From Cribrihabitans marinus (GTDB lineage Bacteria; Pseudomonadota; Alphaproteobacteria; Rhodobacterales; Rhodobacteraceae): a DNA stretch of 64,000 bases. The stretch is from assembly GCF_900109035.1 (NCBI RefSeq), contig NZ_FNYD01000007.1, positions 124,001-188,000 on the forward strand, in the 5' to 3' direction. Position numbers and translations under genes: made by a program. The notes below the pieces were generated by a model, which searched no databases, had not been told where the DNA came from, and saw nothing but the letters and a program-made list of their open reading frames with translations. Of this stretch, positions 26,177-33,953 are shown piece by piece. How positions within the stretch are numbered: the stretch's first letter is position 1; every line of letters begins with the position of its first letter.

Positions 26177-28051
26177 CTAGGTTTCCGGCACCCCCAGTCT
26201 GCGCAAGTCATCCAGCCATCGGTTGAGGTAATCGTCGCTCTCGAACGGAGCTTGGCTTGCCTCTTCAATGCTGTAATCGGGGTTGTCTGCCAAGAATTGG
26301 TCGATCAACGTTCTTGCTTCTTCTTCCCGCTCCAACCGCAAGAGTATCGGCGCAAGTGTGCGTCGAAGGCGATCCGGGACCTCGTTCATCTTTTCAATCG
26401 AAGCAAGTGCGCCTGCGTAATCTTCCGCAAAATACTGTGCCCACCCCAGGTTCCACAGATACCAATCCGGATGATGCGGGTTGAGGCGAATTGCCGACCG
26501 CATCCGCTCAACGGCTTCTTCGGCTCGTCCGCTATAGACCAGGGGGTCAGTTGAGTTCACGAGGGTGCCCGCGGAATTCGGGTTCAGCGAGATTGCCTTG
26601 TCATACAGCGTCACCGCCCGGTCGAGATCGCCGCTATACATCGTCACATAGGCCAGAACGGCGTAGCCGGCAAAATTGAGTGGTTCCAGATCAATCGCCT
26701 TTCTGGCCATTTCAAAGGCAAGATCGAGCGATTCCTCGCGTGACAGGTTTTCGCTCCAGCCAAAGCGATATCCAAAGGCATGAGCCCAGGCCAGTTCGGC
26801 ATATGCGCCCGCGAAGTTTGGATCGAGCGCAATCGCCTGCTCACTCAGTCGCCGGGCTTGAATATTGTCCGTCTTGCTGAATTCAAAAGAGTGTTCCTGC
26901 GCACGTCTGGAGAGTTCATACGCCCCGAGGCTTTCAGTGGGCTGGTGTTTCAACCGGTCATACTCGGCGAGATTGATACTCGTACTCAACGTCGAAGCGA
27001 CGGTGCGGGTGATCTCATCCTGAACCTCAAAAATGTCTTGCAGATCACGGTCGTATTGTTCGGCCCAGAGATGCTTGCCGGTCGTGGCATCGATCAATTG
27101 CGCATTTGCGCGCAAGCGTTCACCGGCGATCTGAACGCTGCCTTCGACGATGTATCTGACGCCGAGTTCCTGCGCGATCTGCTGCACGTCCGTGGGCTTG
27201 TCCTTGTACGTAAAGGTCGAATTGCGCGCGACGACAAAAAAGTCGGAGAACCGGGACAGCGCCGTCAGGATGTTCTCACTCAGACCATCGCTCAGGTAAT
27301 CCTGGCTCGGATCGTTGTTGAGATTGTCGAAAGCCATGACCGCGATGGACGGCTTGCCGGAGGCGGGCAAAAATTGGTCGCCATTGGCGGACGATGTCGG
27401 AGCAGGGCCCCAGGGTTGCCACCATGCCGCCACGCCCAGGACCAAGGCAAGCACGACGCCGATGGCAGCTGCGAACCGACGTCGTGAAGGCTTTGCTGCA
27501 CTCCGCACAATGGGCGACACCAAAGCCGTGGCCTTTTCATCGAGCGCCAATCTGAAGACGTGCAACGGGTCCGCCATGTTCTTGACCTGATGCATTCCCG
27601 CATCTTCGATGGTGAGGTCGAGTTTGCCCTTAACCTGATCGAAGACGTTGACCGACATGCAGATGCCGGCGGGTTCGGCCAAGCTTTCAAGCCGCGCGGC
27701 GATGTTGACGCCATCACCTTGAATGTCGTCCTGATCAACCACGATGTCGCCGACATTAAGCCCGATCCGATATCGAACCTGAGCGTCGTCCGGCAAGTCC
27801 TCGTTCTCGATCCCGACAAAATGCTGCATTTCGACGGCACAAAGAACGGCCTCGACGGCGCTGGCAAATTCAATCAGCAGGCCGTCACCCATCAATTTTA
27901 CAATGCGTCCGTTCCGCGCCGATACAATTGGCTCAAAGAGACGTTCGCGATGCGTTCTGACTATCTCCAGAGTACCGGCTTCGTCATTGCGGATGAGGCG
28001 GCTGTAGCCAACGACGTCGGCGGCAAGTATCGCGGCGAGGCGGCGTTCCAA
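26177..28051 (-). CDS. Class III adenylate/guanylate cyclase with TolB-like and TPR domains
   Basis: 624 aa. The cyclase domain (1-170) keeps the two metal aspartates D12 (ADVVGYS) and D56 (LMGDG), lysine K52 and the transition-state N116/R120 (GVNIAAR), so it should be active. A single membrane helix (193-211) follows, then a TolB/CadC-like segment (SIAVMAFDNL, about 235-360) and several TPR repeats to the C-terminus. This architecture is common in rhizobia and relatives. The start is TTG at 28051, with GGAGG 7 nt upstream, matching the usual MERRLAAILAADVVGYSRL beginning. Base composition is lower in GC than its neighbours, suggesting recent acquisition. Confidence 0.93.
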   Translation of the reverse strand: MERRLAAILAADVVGYSRLIRNDEAGTLEIVRTHRERLFEPIVSARNGRIVKLMGDGLLIEFASAVEAVLCAVEMQHFVGIENEDLPDDAQVRYRIGLNVGDIVVDQDDIQGDGVNIAARLESLAEPAGICMSVNVFDQVKGKLDLTIEDAGMHQVKNMADPLHVFRLALDEKATALVSPIVRSAAKPSRRRFAAAIGVVLALVLGVAAWWQPWGPAPTSSANGDQFLPASGKPSIAVMAFDNLNNDPSQDYLSDGLSENILTALSRFSDFFVVARNSTFTYKDKPTDVQQIAQELGVRYIVEGSVQIAGERLRANAQLIDATTGKHLWAEQYDRDLQDIFEVQDEITRTVASTLSTSINLAEYDRLKHQPTESLGAYELSRRAQEHSFEFSKTDNIQARRLSEQAIALDPNFAGAYAELAWAHAFGYRFGWSENLSREESLDLAFEMARKAIDLEPLNFAGYAVLAYVTMYSGDLDRAVTLYDKAISLNPNSAGTLVNSTDPLVYSGRAEEAVERMRSAIRLNPHHPDWYLWNLGWAQYFAEDYAGALASIEKMNEVPDRLRRTLAPILLRLEREEEARTLIDQFLADNPDYSIEEASQAPFESDDYLNRWLDDLRRLGVPET

Positions 28052-28281
28052 ATTCCTACCTCCAAGGGTTGGAAAACAGGTTAGGCAGAAAGCCGCCACT
28101 AATCCAGAAGCTTTGACACCGCTGATATCTTCCCCTGAAACTCCCGTTGACTGAGCCACTTCCGACAGCTGCTGTTCCGCTGTTTTGCAGGTCACATCCG
28201 GTGTCGTGAGAGTCAGCCATCGCAAACCCGCCAGCGTGCACATCGAAGCGCATCCGGCTGCGGCCAACCGCAAAATGCAAA
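28052..28281. other. AT-richer upstream region of the cyclase gene
   Basis: An open frame continues upstream of the cyclase start to 28306 but has no family resemblance and lacks a start with a ribosome site. I see no transposase or integrase remnant. Probably promoter region. Confidence 0.45.
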
Positions 28282-28302
28282 CGCCGGCCACGTGGGCCGG
28301 CG
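28282..28302 (-). terminator. Intrinsic terminator of trcR
   Basis: Perfect 8-bp GC stem (28282-28289 with 28295-28302), 5-nt loop, then TTTGCATTTTG on the minus strand, 20 bp after the stop of the minus-strand gene. A good rho-independent terminator. Confidence 0.8.
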
Positions 28303-28321
28303 CCATTCAATCCGATGGGAC

Positions 28322-29092
28322 TCAGCGACGGGGGTCGTCGCTGTCGTCCTCCTCGTCCTCATCGTCGCTGCCCGCCGGCAGGTTGAAGAAGCTGTCGGCG
28401 TCCACCGGCTCTTCCTTCTTTTCCGAGGCCACGGAATCGCTGCCGCCCAGGGTGAAGGTTTCCAGCCCCTCGATCGCGGTCGGCATCCGGGGTTCGGCCT
28501 CCATCTCCAGCGACTGCTCGGTCGAGACCAGCTTGCGGCGCTCGTCGTCGTTCATCACCGGGCTGTCGCCGGTCTTCTTGGCCGCCTTCTGCACCGCGCC
28601 GTCCAGTTCGGACTGCCGGCAGAGGCCCAGCGCAACCGGGTCGATCGGTTGGATGTTGCCGATGTTCCAGTGCGTGCGCTCGCGGATCGACTGGATCGTG
28701 GGCTTGGTGGTGCCCACCAGCTTCGAGATCTGGCTGTCGCTCAGCTCGGGGTGGAACTTGACCAGCCACAGGATCGCCGCGGGCCGGTCCTGCCGCTTGC
28801 TGAGCGGGGTATAGCGCGGCCCGCGGCGCTTCTCCTCGCCCACGGCGGCGGCGTTGAATTTCAGCTTGAGCTTGTGCAGCGGGTCCTTCTCGGCCTGCTC
28901 GATCTCTTCCTGGGTCAACTGGTTGTTGGCGATCGGATCGAAGCCCTTGACGCCCGCGGCCACGTCGCCGTCGGCGATGCCCTGGATCTCCAGCTCGTGC
29001 ATGCCGACGAAATCGGCAATCTGCTTGAAGCTCAGCGTGGTGTTGTCCACCAGCCAAACTGCGGTCGCCTTGGCCATCAGCGGTTTTGCCAT
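28322..29092 (-). CDS. trcR: TrcR-type (DUF1013) cell-cycle transcriptional regulator
   Basis: 256 aa. Starts MAKPLMAKATAVWLVDNTTL, which is highly typical of the alphaproteobacterial DUF1013/TrcR family. Two HTH-like segments are visible (SFKQIADFVGMHELEI, about 25-40, and SDSQISKLVGTTKPTI, about 120-135). The C-terminus (last 20 or so residues) is strongly acidic, DDEDEEDDSDD. AGGAGAG lies 6 nt before the ATG. It carries a good intrinsic terminator and is divergent from the RNase T2 gene. Regulatory targets are not shown by this sequence. Confidence 0.92.
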   Translation of the reverse strand: MAKPLMAKATAVWLVDNTTLSFKQIADFVGMHELEIQGIADGDVAAGVKGFDPIANNQLTQEEIEQAEKDPLHKLKLKFNAAAVGEEKRRGPRYTPLSKRQDRPAAILWLVKFHPELSDSQISKLVGTTKPTIQSIRERTHWNIGNIQPIDPVALGLCRQSELDGAVQKAAKKTGDSPVMNDDERRKLVSTEQSLEMEAEPRMPTAIEGLETFTLGGSDSVASEKKEEPVDADSFFNLPAGSDDEDEEDDSDDPRR

Positions 29093-29219
29093 GTGCAACT
29101 CTCCTTTGAATACATCTTTCCCGTCGCCTGGAATCGGCGGCCCCGGGGCGGGGCAGGTTTCCTTTGTCGGGGAACTGTTGGGCTATATAGTCCGGCAGGA
29201 CGGATAAGGGAAGAGGTGA

Positions 29220-29858
29220 ATGCGCGGGCTGGCGATCTGGTGTGTCTGGGCCTTTGGCGCCGTGGCCGCGATGGCTGAGGGCGAGCGCGCGGGCGAGTTC
29301 GACTACTACGTGCTGGCGCTCAGCTGGTCGCCCAACTGGTGCGCAACCGAGGGCGATGCCCGGGGGTCGGATCAATGCGACGCGCGTCACGACTACGGCT
29401 GGATCCTGCACGGGCTCTGGCCGCAGTTCCATCGCGGCTGGCCGTCCTTCTGCCGCACCGCGCACACACCGCCGTCGCGGCGGATGACCCGGGACATGGC
29501 CGACATCCAGGGCAGCGCGGGGCTGGCGTGGCACCAGTGGCGCAAGCACGGTACCTGTTCGGGTCTCGACCCGGCGGGCTATTTCGCGCTGTCGCGCCGT
29601 GCCTACGCGCAGGTCAACCGGCCCGAGGTGTTCCGGCGTCTGGACAGCGCCGTGACCCTGCCCGCCAAGGTCGTGGAACAGGCGTTCATCGAGGCGAACC
29701 CGGGGCTCGAGCCCGACATGATCACCATTACCTGCCGGCAGGGCCATGTCGCCGAGGCGCGGATCTGCCTGTCGCGGACGCTGGAGCCGGTGCCCTGCGG
29801 CGCCGACGTGATCCGCGACTGCCGCGCCAGCGCCGCCAGGTTCGAGCCGATTCGCTGA
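29220..29858 (+). CDS. Secreted ribonuclease T2 family protein
   Basis: 212 aa with a short signal peptide (AIWCVWAFGAVAAMA). Conserved region CAS-I is GWILHGLWP (H64) and CAS-II is WHQWRKHGTCSG (W104-G115, H110). In well-studied T2 enzymes the fifth CAS-II position before KHG is Glu (HEW); here it is Gln (Q106). Several cysteines fit disulfides, so the protein is probably periplasmic or secreted, degrading RNA. GAGGTG precedes the ATG. Confidence 0.9.
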   Translation: MRGLAIWCVWAFGAVAAMAEGERAGEFDYYVLALSWSPNWCATEGDARGSDQCDARHDYGWILHGLWPQFHRGWPSFCRTAHTPPSRRMTRDMADIQGSAGLAWHQWRKHGTCSGLDPAGYFALSRRAYAQVNRPEVFRRLDSAVTLPAKVVEQAFIEANPGLEPDMITITCRQGHVAEARICLSRTLEPVPCGADVIRDCRASAARFEPIR

Positions 29859-29862
29859 CTCC

Positions 29863-30894
29863 TCAGACCATCTGGAACGCCACGCCGGCAAGGATCGCCC
29901 CGGACAGGCCCAGCCCGACATAGAGCGCGAAGACCCGCGGCTTGACCAGTGACCACACCGCCGCCATGGCCGGGATGCTGCTGATCGAGCCGGCGACGAC
30001 AAAGGCCATCGCGGCGCCAGTGCTCATGCCCTGATCGATAAGCCCGGCCAGCAGCGGCGGCGCGACATAGCCGTTCAGGTAGGCCGGCATGCCCACCAGG
30101 GCGGCGGTGACGATGGGCATCAACCCGCTTCCACCCATCACCCGGGCCACCATGTCGGCCGGCACGTATTGCACCAGAAGCGCCTCGAGCACATAGGCCA
30201 GCGCCAGCCATTTGAACAGGAAGAGGGCGTTGCCCACGAACTCGGTGCGGAACCGCGTGCGGCGCTCGGCCTCGTGCCAGAACCGCCAGACCGGTGTATC
30301 GGTCTGTTTCGGGCCGCACCCGCAACAACTGGCCGCCTGCCGCGGCCGGAGCGGATCGGACAACCCGCCCTGCGCCACGAGGACGCGCACGGCGAACCCT
30401 CCGAACAGGCCCATCGCCACCGCCGCCACCGCCTTGCCGATGGCAAAGGGCCAGCCCAGCGCCGAGGCCGTGATCAGCAGGGTCGGCGGGTCGATCAGCG
30501 GCGAGCTGAGCCAGAACGCCATGACCGCCGACAGCGGTGCGCCCAGCGCCAGAAGCCCGGCGATGAAGGGGATCACCTCGCAGGAACAGAAGGGCGCAAG
30601 CCCGCCGAAGAGCGCCGCCAGAACGATCATTCGCGTTTCGCGCCCCTTGAAGGCGCGCGCGACCAGCACCTCGGCGCCGGTGGCCTTGAGATAGGCCAGA
30701 AACAGGACCGCCAGAACGATATACTGGCTCGTACGCGCGAGTGACCCGGCCGCCAAGATGATCGTCTGCCACAGGTTGCCGGGATCGAGTACCAGCACGC
30801 ACAGAAGCAGGAGCGCGATCGCCGCCCACGGCGTCTTGAGGTGTTCGGCGATCTGCCAGCGGGCGGATCTGGGGATTTGGATCAGGTCAGCCAT
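29863..30894 (-). CDS. ArsP/YraQ-type permease
   Basis: 343-aa inner-membrane permease with about eight hydrophobic segments. The family signature PFCSCEVIPFIAG is clear, followed by GAPLSAVMAFWLSSPLIDPP; a repeat of this half occurs around VGMPAYLNGYVAPP. A cytoplasmic loop carries ASCCGCGPKQ, a cysteine cluster that could bind a soft metal. Relatives export trivalent organoarsenicals (ArsP). The start overlaps the arsR-like gene by 8 bp, so it is probably translationally coupled and controlled by that regulator. The substrate is inferred from that link. Confidence 0.82.
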   Translation of the reverse strand: MADLIQIPRSARWQIAEHLKTPWAAIALLLLCVLVLDPGNLWQTIILAAGSLARTSQYIVLAVLFLAYLKATGAEVLVARAFKGRETRMIVLAALFGGLAPFCSCEVIPFIAGLLALGAPLSAVMAFWLSSPLIDPPTLLITASALGWPFAIGKAVAAVAMGLFGGFAVRVLVAQGGLSDPLRPRQAASCCGCGPKQTDTPVWRFWHEAERRTRFRTEFVGNALFLFKWLALAYVLEALLVQYVPADMVARVMGGSGLMPIVTAALVGMPAYLNGYVAPPLLAGLIDQGMSTGAAMAFVVAGSISSIPAMAAVWSLVKPRVFALYVGLGLSGAILAGVAFQMV

Positions 30895-31210
30895 GGGCGG
30901 TCTCTTTCCGGTCTTCCCCGTCCAGGCATTCATCCGCGCAGCATTCGCCGAGAATGAAATTCGCCAGCGACTCCAGGTGGTCGAAATCCGCGCGGTTGAC
31001 GGTGCTGCGTCCGACCCGCTTCTGGATCACCAGCCCCCCGCCGCGCAGGGACTTGAGGTGATGGGCCAGCGTCGAGGGCGGGATGCCCGTGCGCCCCTGG
31101 ATGTCACCGACCGTCAACCCGGCCTCGCCGGCGCGCACCAGCGCGCGCAGAACCTTCAGCCGCGCCTCGGATCCCATCGCCGCGAAACCGGCGGCCGCTT
31201 CATCCCACAT
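30887..31210 (-). CDS. ArsR-family metalloregulator
   Basis: 107-aa winged-helix repressor (about 10-85; HTH around TVGDIQGRTGIPPSTLAHHL). The usual arsenic site in helix 3 (ELCVCDL) is absent. Instead C90, C91 and C95 cluster at the C-terminus (GECCADEC), as in the atypical ArsR of Acidithiobacillus, which uses a similar CC-x-C set. It probably represses the downstream permease, possibly also the divergent methyltransferase. GGGAG is 7 nt before ATG. Confidence 0.9.
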   Translation of the reverse strand: MWDEAAAGFAAMGSEARLKVLRALVRAGEAGLTVGDIQGRTGIPPSTLAHHLKSLRGGGLVIQKRVGRSTVNRADFDHLESLANFILGECCADECLDGEDRKETAHG

Positions 31211-31222
31211 CCTGACACTCCC

Positions 31223-31238
31223 ACTAAACTAGTTTTAT
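31223..31238. promoter_or_regulatory. Candidate ArsR operator
   Basis: AAACTAGTTT (31226-31235) is a perfect 10-bp palindrome just upstream of the arsR ribosome site, extended by ACT and TAT on either side. It lies where a repressor would block the arsR promoter in the divergent region. Confidence 0.6.
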
Positions 31239-31334
31239 GGTTATTTCAGGCGACCCCGCCCGTCAACCCTGTGCTTGGGTTGGGGGCTTGCAATATGTCC
31301 AGATCCTGTATGCTGGCCCGAGCGGAGGACCGAG

Positions 31335-32327
31335 ATGCCAAGCGACCCCCCTTTCCGACTGATCGCCGCGGCGCTGCGGCTGGGCGACAACGTTACCGAG
31401 TTAACCGAGTCGGTGGATGCCCTGAACGGCCTGCAGGACAGGCTCGAGCGGCTGGAACGCAACTCGGCCGAGATCCTGGGCCGCGCGCTGGGCGACAAGG
31501 CGGCGCGGGCGAACAGCCTGCTGCTGACCAACCGGCACAAGCTGAACCGGCTGCAGAACGCGATGGCGCAGGCGCAGAAGGGCTGCGAGAGCGCACGTGA
31601 AGCGGTGGAGAGCGAGGCCGCGCTGTTCCAGGAGATCCTGGGCCGGCAGGCCCGGCGCACCGCTGCGGCCGACCTGGATGACAGCTTGCGTCAGATGACC
31701 CTGATCGCCTTTCGCCGCTGCATGGAAGGCCTGATCGAGCAATGCCTGGAACGCGGGACCGGCGATCCTCCCGAGACGGATTTCGTCTTGCCCGAGGAAT
31801 CGCATGGCTACATACCGTTCGGGTTGGAGAATTTCCTCGACACCCTTTTTCGGCTGGACGACCTGTTGACCGGCGACCCCGATTTCGCGTCCGAGACCGA
31901 CCGCTATCGCCCGCTGTCCTTTCTCGAGGTTGGGTGCGGCCCGGGCAAGAACCTGTTGATGGCGCAGCTGTCGGGCATCCTGAATTGCGACCGCTATGCC
32001 GGGTTCGACCTGAACGAACAGCAGGTGCAGCGGGGCCGGGACGGTCTGGGACTGACCGATGAACTGTTCGTGGCCGATGCGCTGGAGGTCGATTACGGAC
32101 CCTATGACCTGATCTTCTCATACCGGCCGATCCGCACGCCCGACCTGCAGCAGCAGCTCGAGGCACGCATCGTCGAGACGATGACCCCCGGCGCCTATCT
32201 GGTCGCGCCGCTGGACGAGGGTCTGGCCGGCCAGCGGCTCATGCGCCGGATCGCCGGCACGCGGTTCGTCTGGAAACGCCGGGCCGCGCCGGTCCAGCCG
32301 GAGGCGGAGGAACCGGACAGCGGATAA
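31335..32327 (+). CDS. SAM-dependent methyltransferase with N-terminal coiled coil
   Basis: 330 aa. Residues about 20-110 form a long helical, partly coiled-coil region (DRLERLERNSAEILGRAL). The C-terminal half is a class I methyltransferase with motif I LEVGCGPGKN near residue 200, followed by DRYAGFDLNEQQV. Substrate unknown; it is not arsenite methyltransferase by its cysteine content. GGAGGACC precedes the ATG. It is divergent from arsR and precedes tauR by 44 bp. Confidence 0.8.
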   Translation: MPSDPPFRLIAAALRLGDNVTELTESVDALNGLQDRLERLERNSAEILGRALGDKAARANSLLLTNRHKLNRLQNAMAQAQKGCESAREAVESEAALFQEILGRQARRTAAADLDDSLRQMTLIAFRRCMEGLIEQCLERGTGDPPETDFVLPEESHGYIPFGLENFLDTLFRLDDLLTGDPDFASETDRYRPLSFLEVGCGPGKNLLMAQLSGILNCDRYAGFDLNEQQVQRGRDGLGLTDELFVADALEVDYGPYDLIFSYRPIRTPDLQQQLEARIVETMTPGAYLVAPLDEGLAGQRLMRRIAGTRFVWKRRAAPVQPEAEEPDSG

Positions 32328-32333
32328 GTCCAG
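32324..32333 (-). promoter_or_regulatory. Candidate TauR-type site upstream of tauR
   Basis: The minus strand reads CTGGACTTAT, nine of ten matches to the CTGGACYTAA repeat recalled for TauR of Rhodobacter. It sits 38 bp before the tauR start, overlapping the stop of the methyltransferase gene, and could serve autoregulation. Confidence 0.5.
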
Positions 32334-32371
32334 ATTGCGCGCGCCCTAGTGCCACATTACTGTGCCGCAAC

Positions 32372-33835
32372 ATGGGCATTTCGGTCGACACGTTCTTTCT
32401 CAACCCGCAGGCACAGGGCACGCTTCAGGCGCAGATCCAGCAGATGATCGCCGAGGGCATCCTGTCGGGCCGCTTCCATGTCGGCGAGAAGCTGCCCTCG
32501 TCGCGCAAGCTGGCGGCGCATCTGGGGGTCAGCCGGATCACCGTGACGCTGGCCTATACCGAGCTACTGGCCAATGACTACCTGACCTCGCGCGGGCGGT
32601 CCGGCTATTACGTCTCCGACAATGCCCCGGTTCCGCCGCGCTACACGCCGCTGCGGCGGGGGGCCGAGACGGTGGACTGGGACCGCGCCATCGCCCGCCG
32701 GTTCACCCTGGGCGACTGGCTGGACAAGCCGGCGGATTGGCGCGACCACCGCTACCCGTTCATCTACGGGCAGACCGACCCGACGCTGTTCGATCATGCC
32801 AATTGGCGGCGCTGCGCGGTGCGGGCGCTGGGACAAAAGGACTTCGCCTCGCTCACCGCCGATTACCTCGACCGCGACGATCCGCTTCTGATCGAGTTCA
32901 TCGCCCGCCACACCCTGCCCCGTCGCGGCATCCATGCCCGGCCCGAGGAGATCCTGATCACGCTGGGGGCGCAGAACGCGCTGTGGCTGACCTCGCGCGT
33001 GCTCTTGGACCGCAGCCGCAAGGCAGCGATTGAGGATCCCTGCTATTACGCTCTGCGCGAATTGCTGGTGCAGTCGCGGTGCCGGCTGGCGCCGGTCCCG
33101 GTCGACGGCGACGGGCTGCCGCCCGAAGCGGTGCCGGGCGACACCGACGTGATCTTCACCACGCCGTCGCACCAGTCGCCCACCACCGCGACCATGCCGC
33201 GCGCCCGGCGGCAGGCGCTGCTGGACCGGGCCGAGGAGATCGACGCGATGATCGTCGAAGACGACTACGAATTCGAGCTGTCCTTTCTGGGTGCCCCGTC
33301 GCCAGCGCTGAAATCCATCGACCGGGACGGGCGGGTGATCTATGTCGGCAGCTTCTCGAAATCGCTCTTTCCGGGGCTCAGGCTGGGCTATCTCGTGGGG
33401 TCCGAGCCGTTCATCCGCGAGGCCCGCGCGTTGCGGTCCATGGTGCTGCGCCACCCGCCGGGACATATCCAGCGCACGGCGGCCTATTTCCTGTCTCTCG
33501 GTCATTACGACGCGCAGATAAGGCGCATGTCGGCCACGCTCCTGCAACGGCGGCAGGCGCTGGAGGCGGCGATTGCCGCGCACGGTCTGACCATCGCCGG
33601 GCGCGGTGTCTATGGTGGATCGTCGCTGTGGATGCGGGCGCCCGAGGGCGTCGACACCGCAGATCTTGCGCGGCGGCTGCAGGATCGCGGTGTGCTGATC
33701 GAGCGTGGCGCGCCGTTCTTTGCCGGACCGGAGCGGCCTGGCAATTTCTACCGGCTGGGCTATTCCTCGATCCCAACGGAGCGGATCGCGCCGGGGATCG
33801 AGCATATCGCCCGGGCAATCGACGAAAGCGCATGA
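32372..33835 (+). CDS. tauR: MocR/TauR-like transcriptional regulator
   Basis: 487 aa. An N-terminal GntR winged helix (about 15-80; LPSSRKLAAHLGVSRITV) is fused to a fold type I aminotransferase domain that binds PLP, with the Schiff-base lysine K330 in SFSKSLFPGLRLG. MocR-type regulators of this kind include TauR, which activates taurine genes in Rhodobacter capsulatus. The call as TauR comes from the position directly before xsc and the CTGGAC motifs on both sides; the fold itself is not in doubt. Confidence 0.9.
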   Translation: MGISVDTFFLNPQAQGTLQAQIQQMIAEGILSGRFHVGEKLPSSRKLAAHLGVSRITVTLAYTELLANDYLTSRGRSGYYVSDNAPVPPRYTPLRRGAETVDWDRAIARRFTLGDWLDKPADWRDHRYPFIYGQTDPTLFDHANWRRCAVRALGQKDFASLTADYLDRDDPLLIEFIARHTLPRRGIHARPEEILITLGAQNALWLTSRVLLDRSRKAAIEDPCYYALRELLVQSRCRLAPVPVDGDGLPPEAVPGDTDVIFTTPSHQSPTTATMPRARRQALLDRAEEIDAMIVEDDYEFELSFLGAPSPALKSIDRDGRVIYVGSFSKSLFPGLRLGYLVGSEPFIREARALRSMVLRHPPGHIQRTAAYFLSLGHYDAQIRRMSATLLQRRQALEAAIAAHGLTIAGRGVYGGSSLWMRAPEGVDTADLARRLQDRGVLIERGAPFFAGPERPGNFYRLGYSSIPTERIAPGIEHIARAIDESA

Positions 33836-33840
33836 CGCCA

Positions 33841-33872
33841 CTGGACCTAGCCGACATCCGATCTGGCCCTAT
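33841..33872 (+). promoter_or_regulatory. Candidate TauR-site pair upstream of xsc
   Basis: CTGGACCTAG (33841-33850) and CTGGCCCTAT (33863-33872) are direct repeats 22 bp apart, two helical turns, in the tauR-xsc gap. A weaker CTTGCGCCTAA lies at 33886-33896. Spacing on one DNA face favours a real activator site. Confidence 0.55.
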
Positions 33873-33953
33873 CCGCTGCCGGATGCTTGCGCCTAAACCG
33901 ATCCGTGACCCGGCCCAATGGCCCGCCCCGATCCCCGTTCAGGAGCCCGACCG

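Noticed and set aside
28052-28306. N-terminal extension of the cyclase to 28306
   Set aside because: The extension lacks family resemblance, while the TTG at 28051 has a perfectly spaced GGAGG and gives the usual N-terminus.
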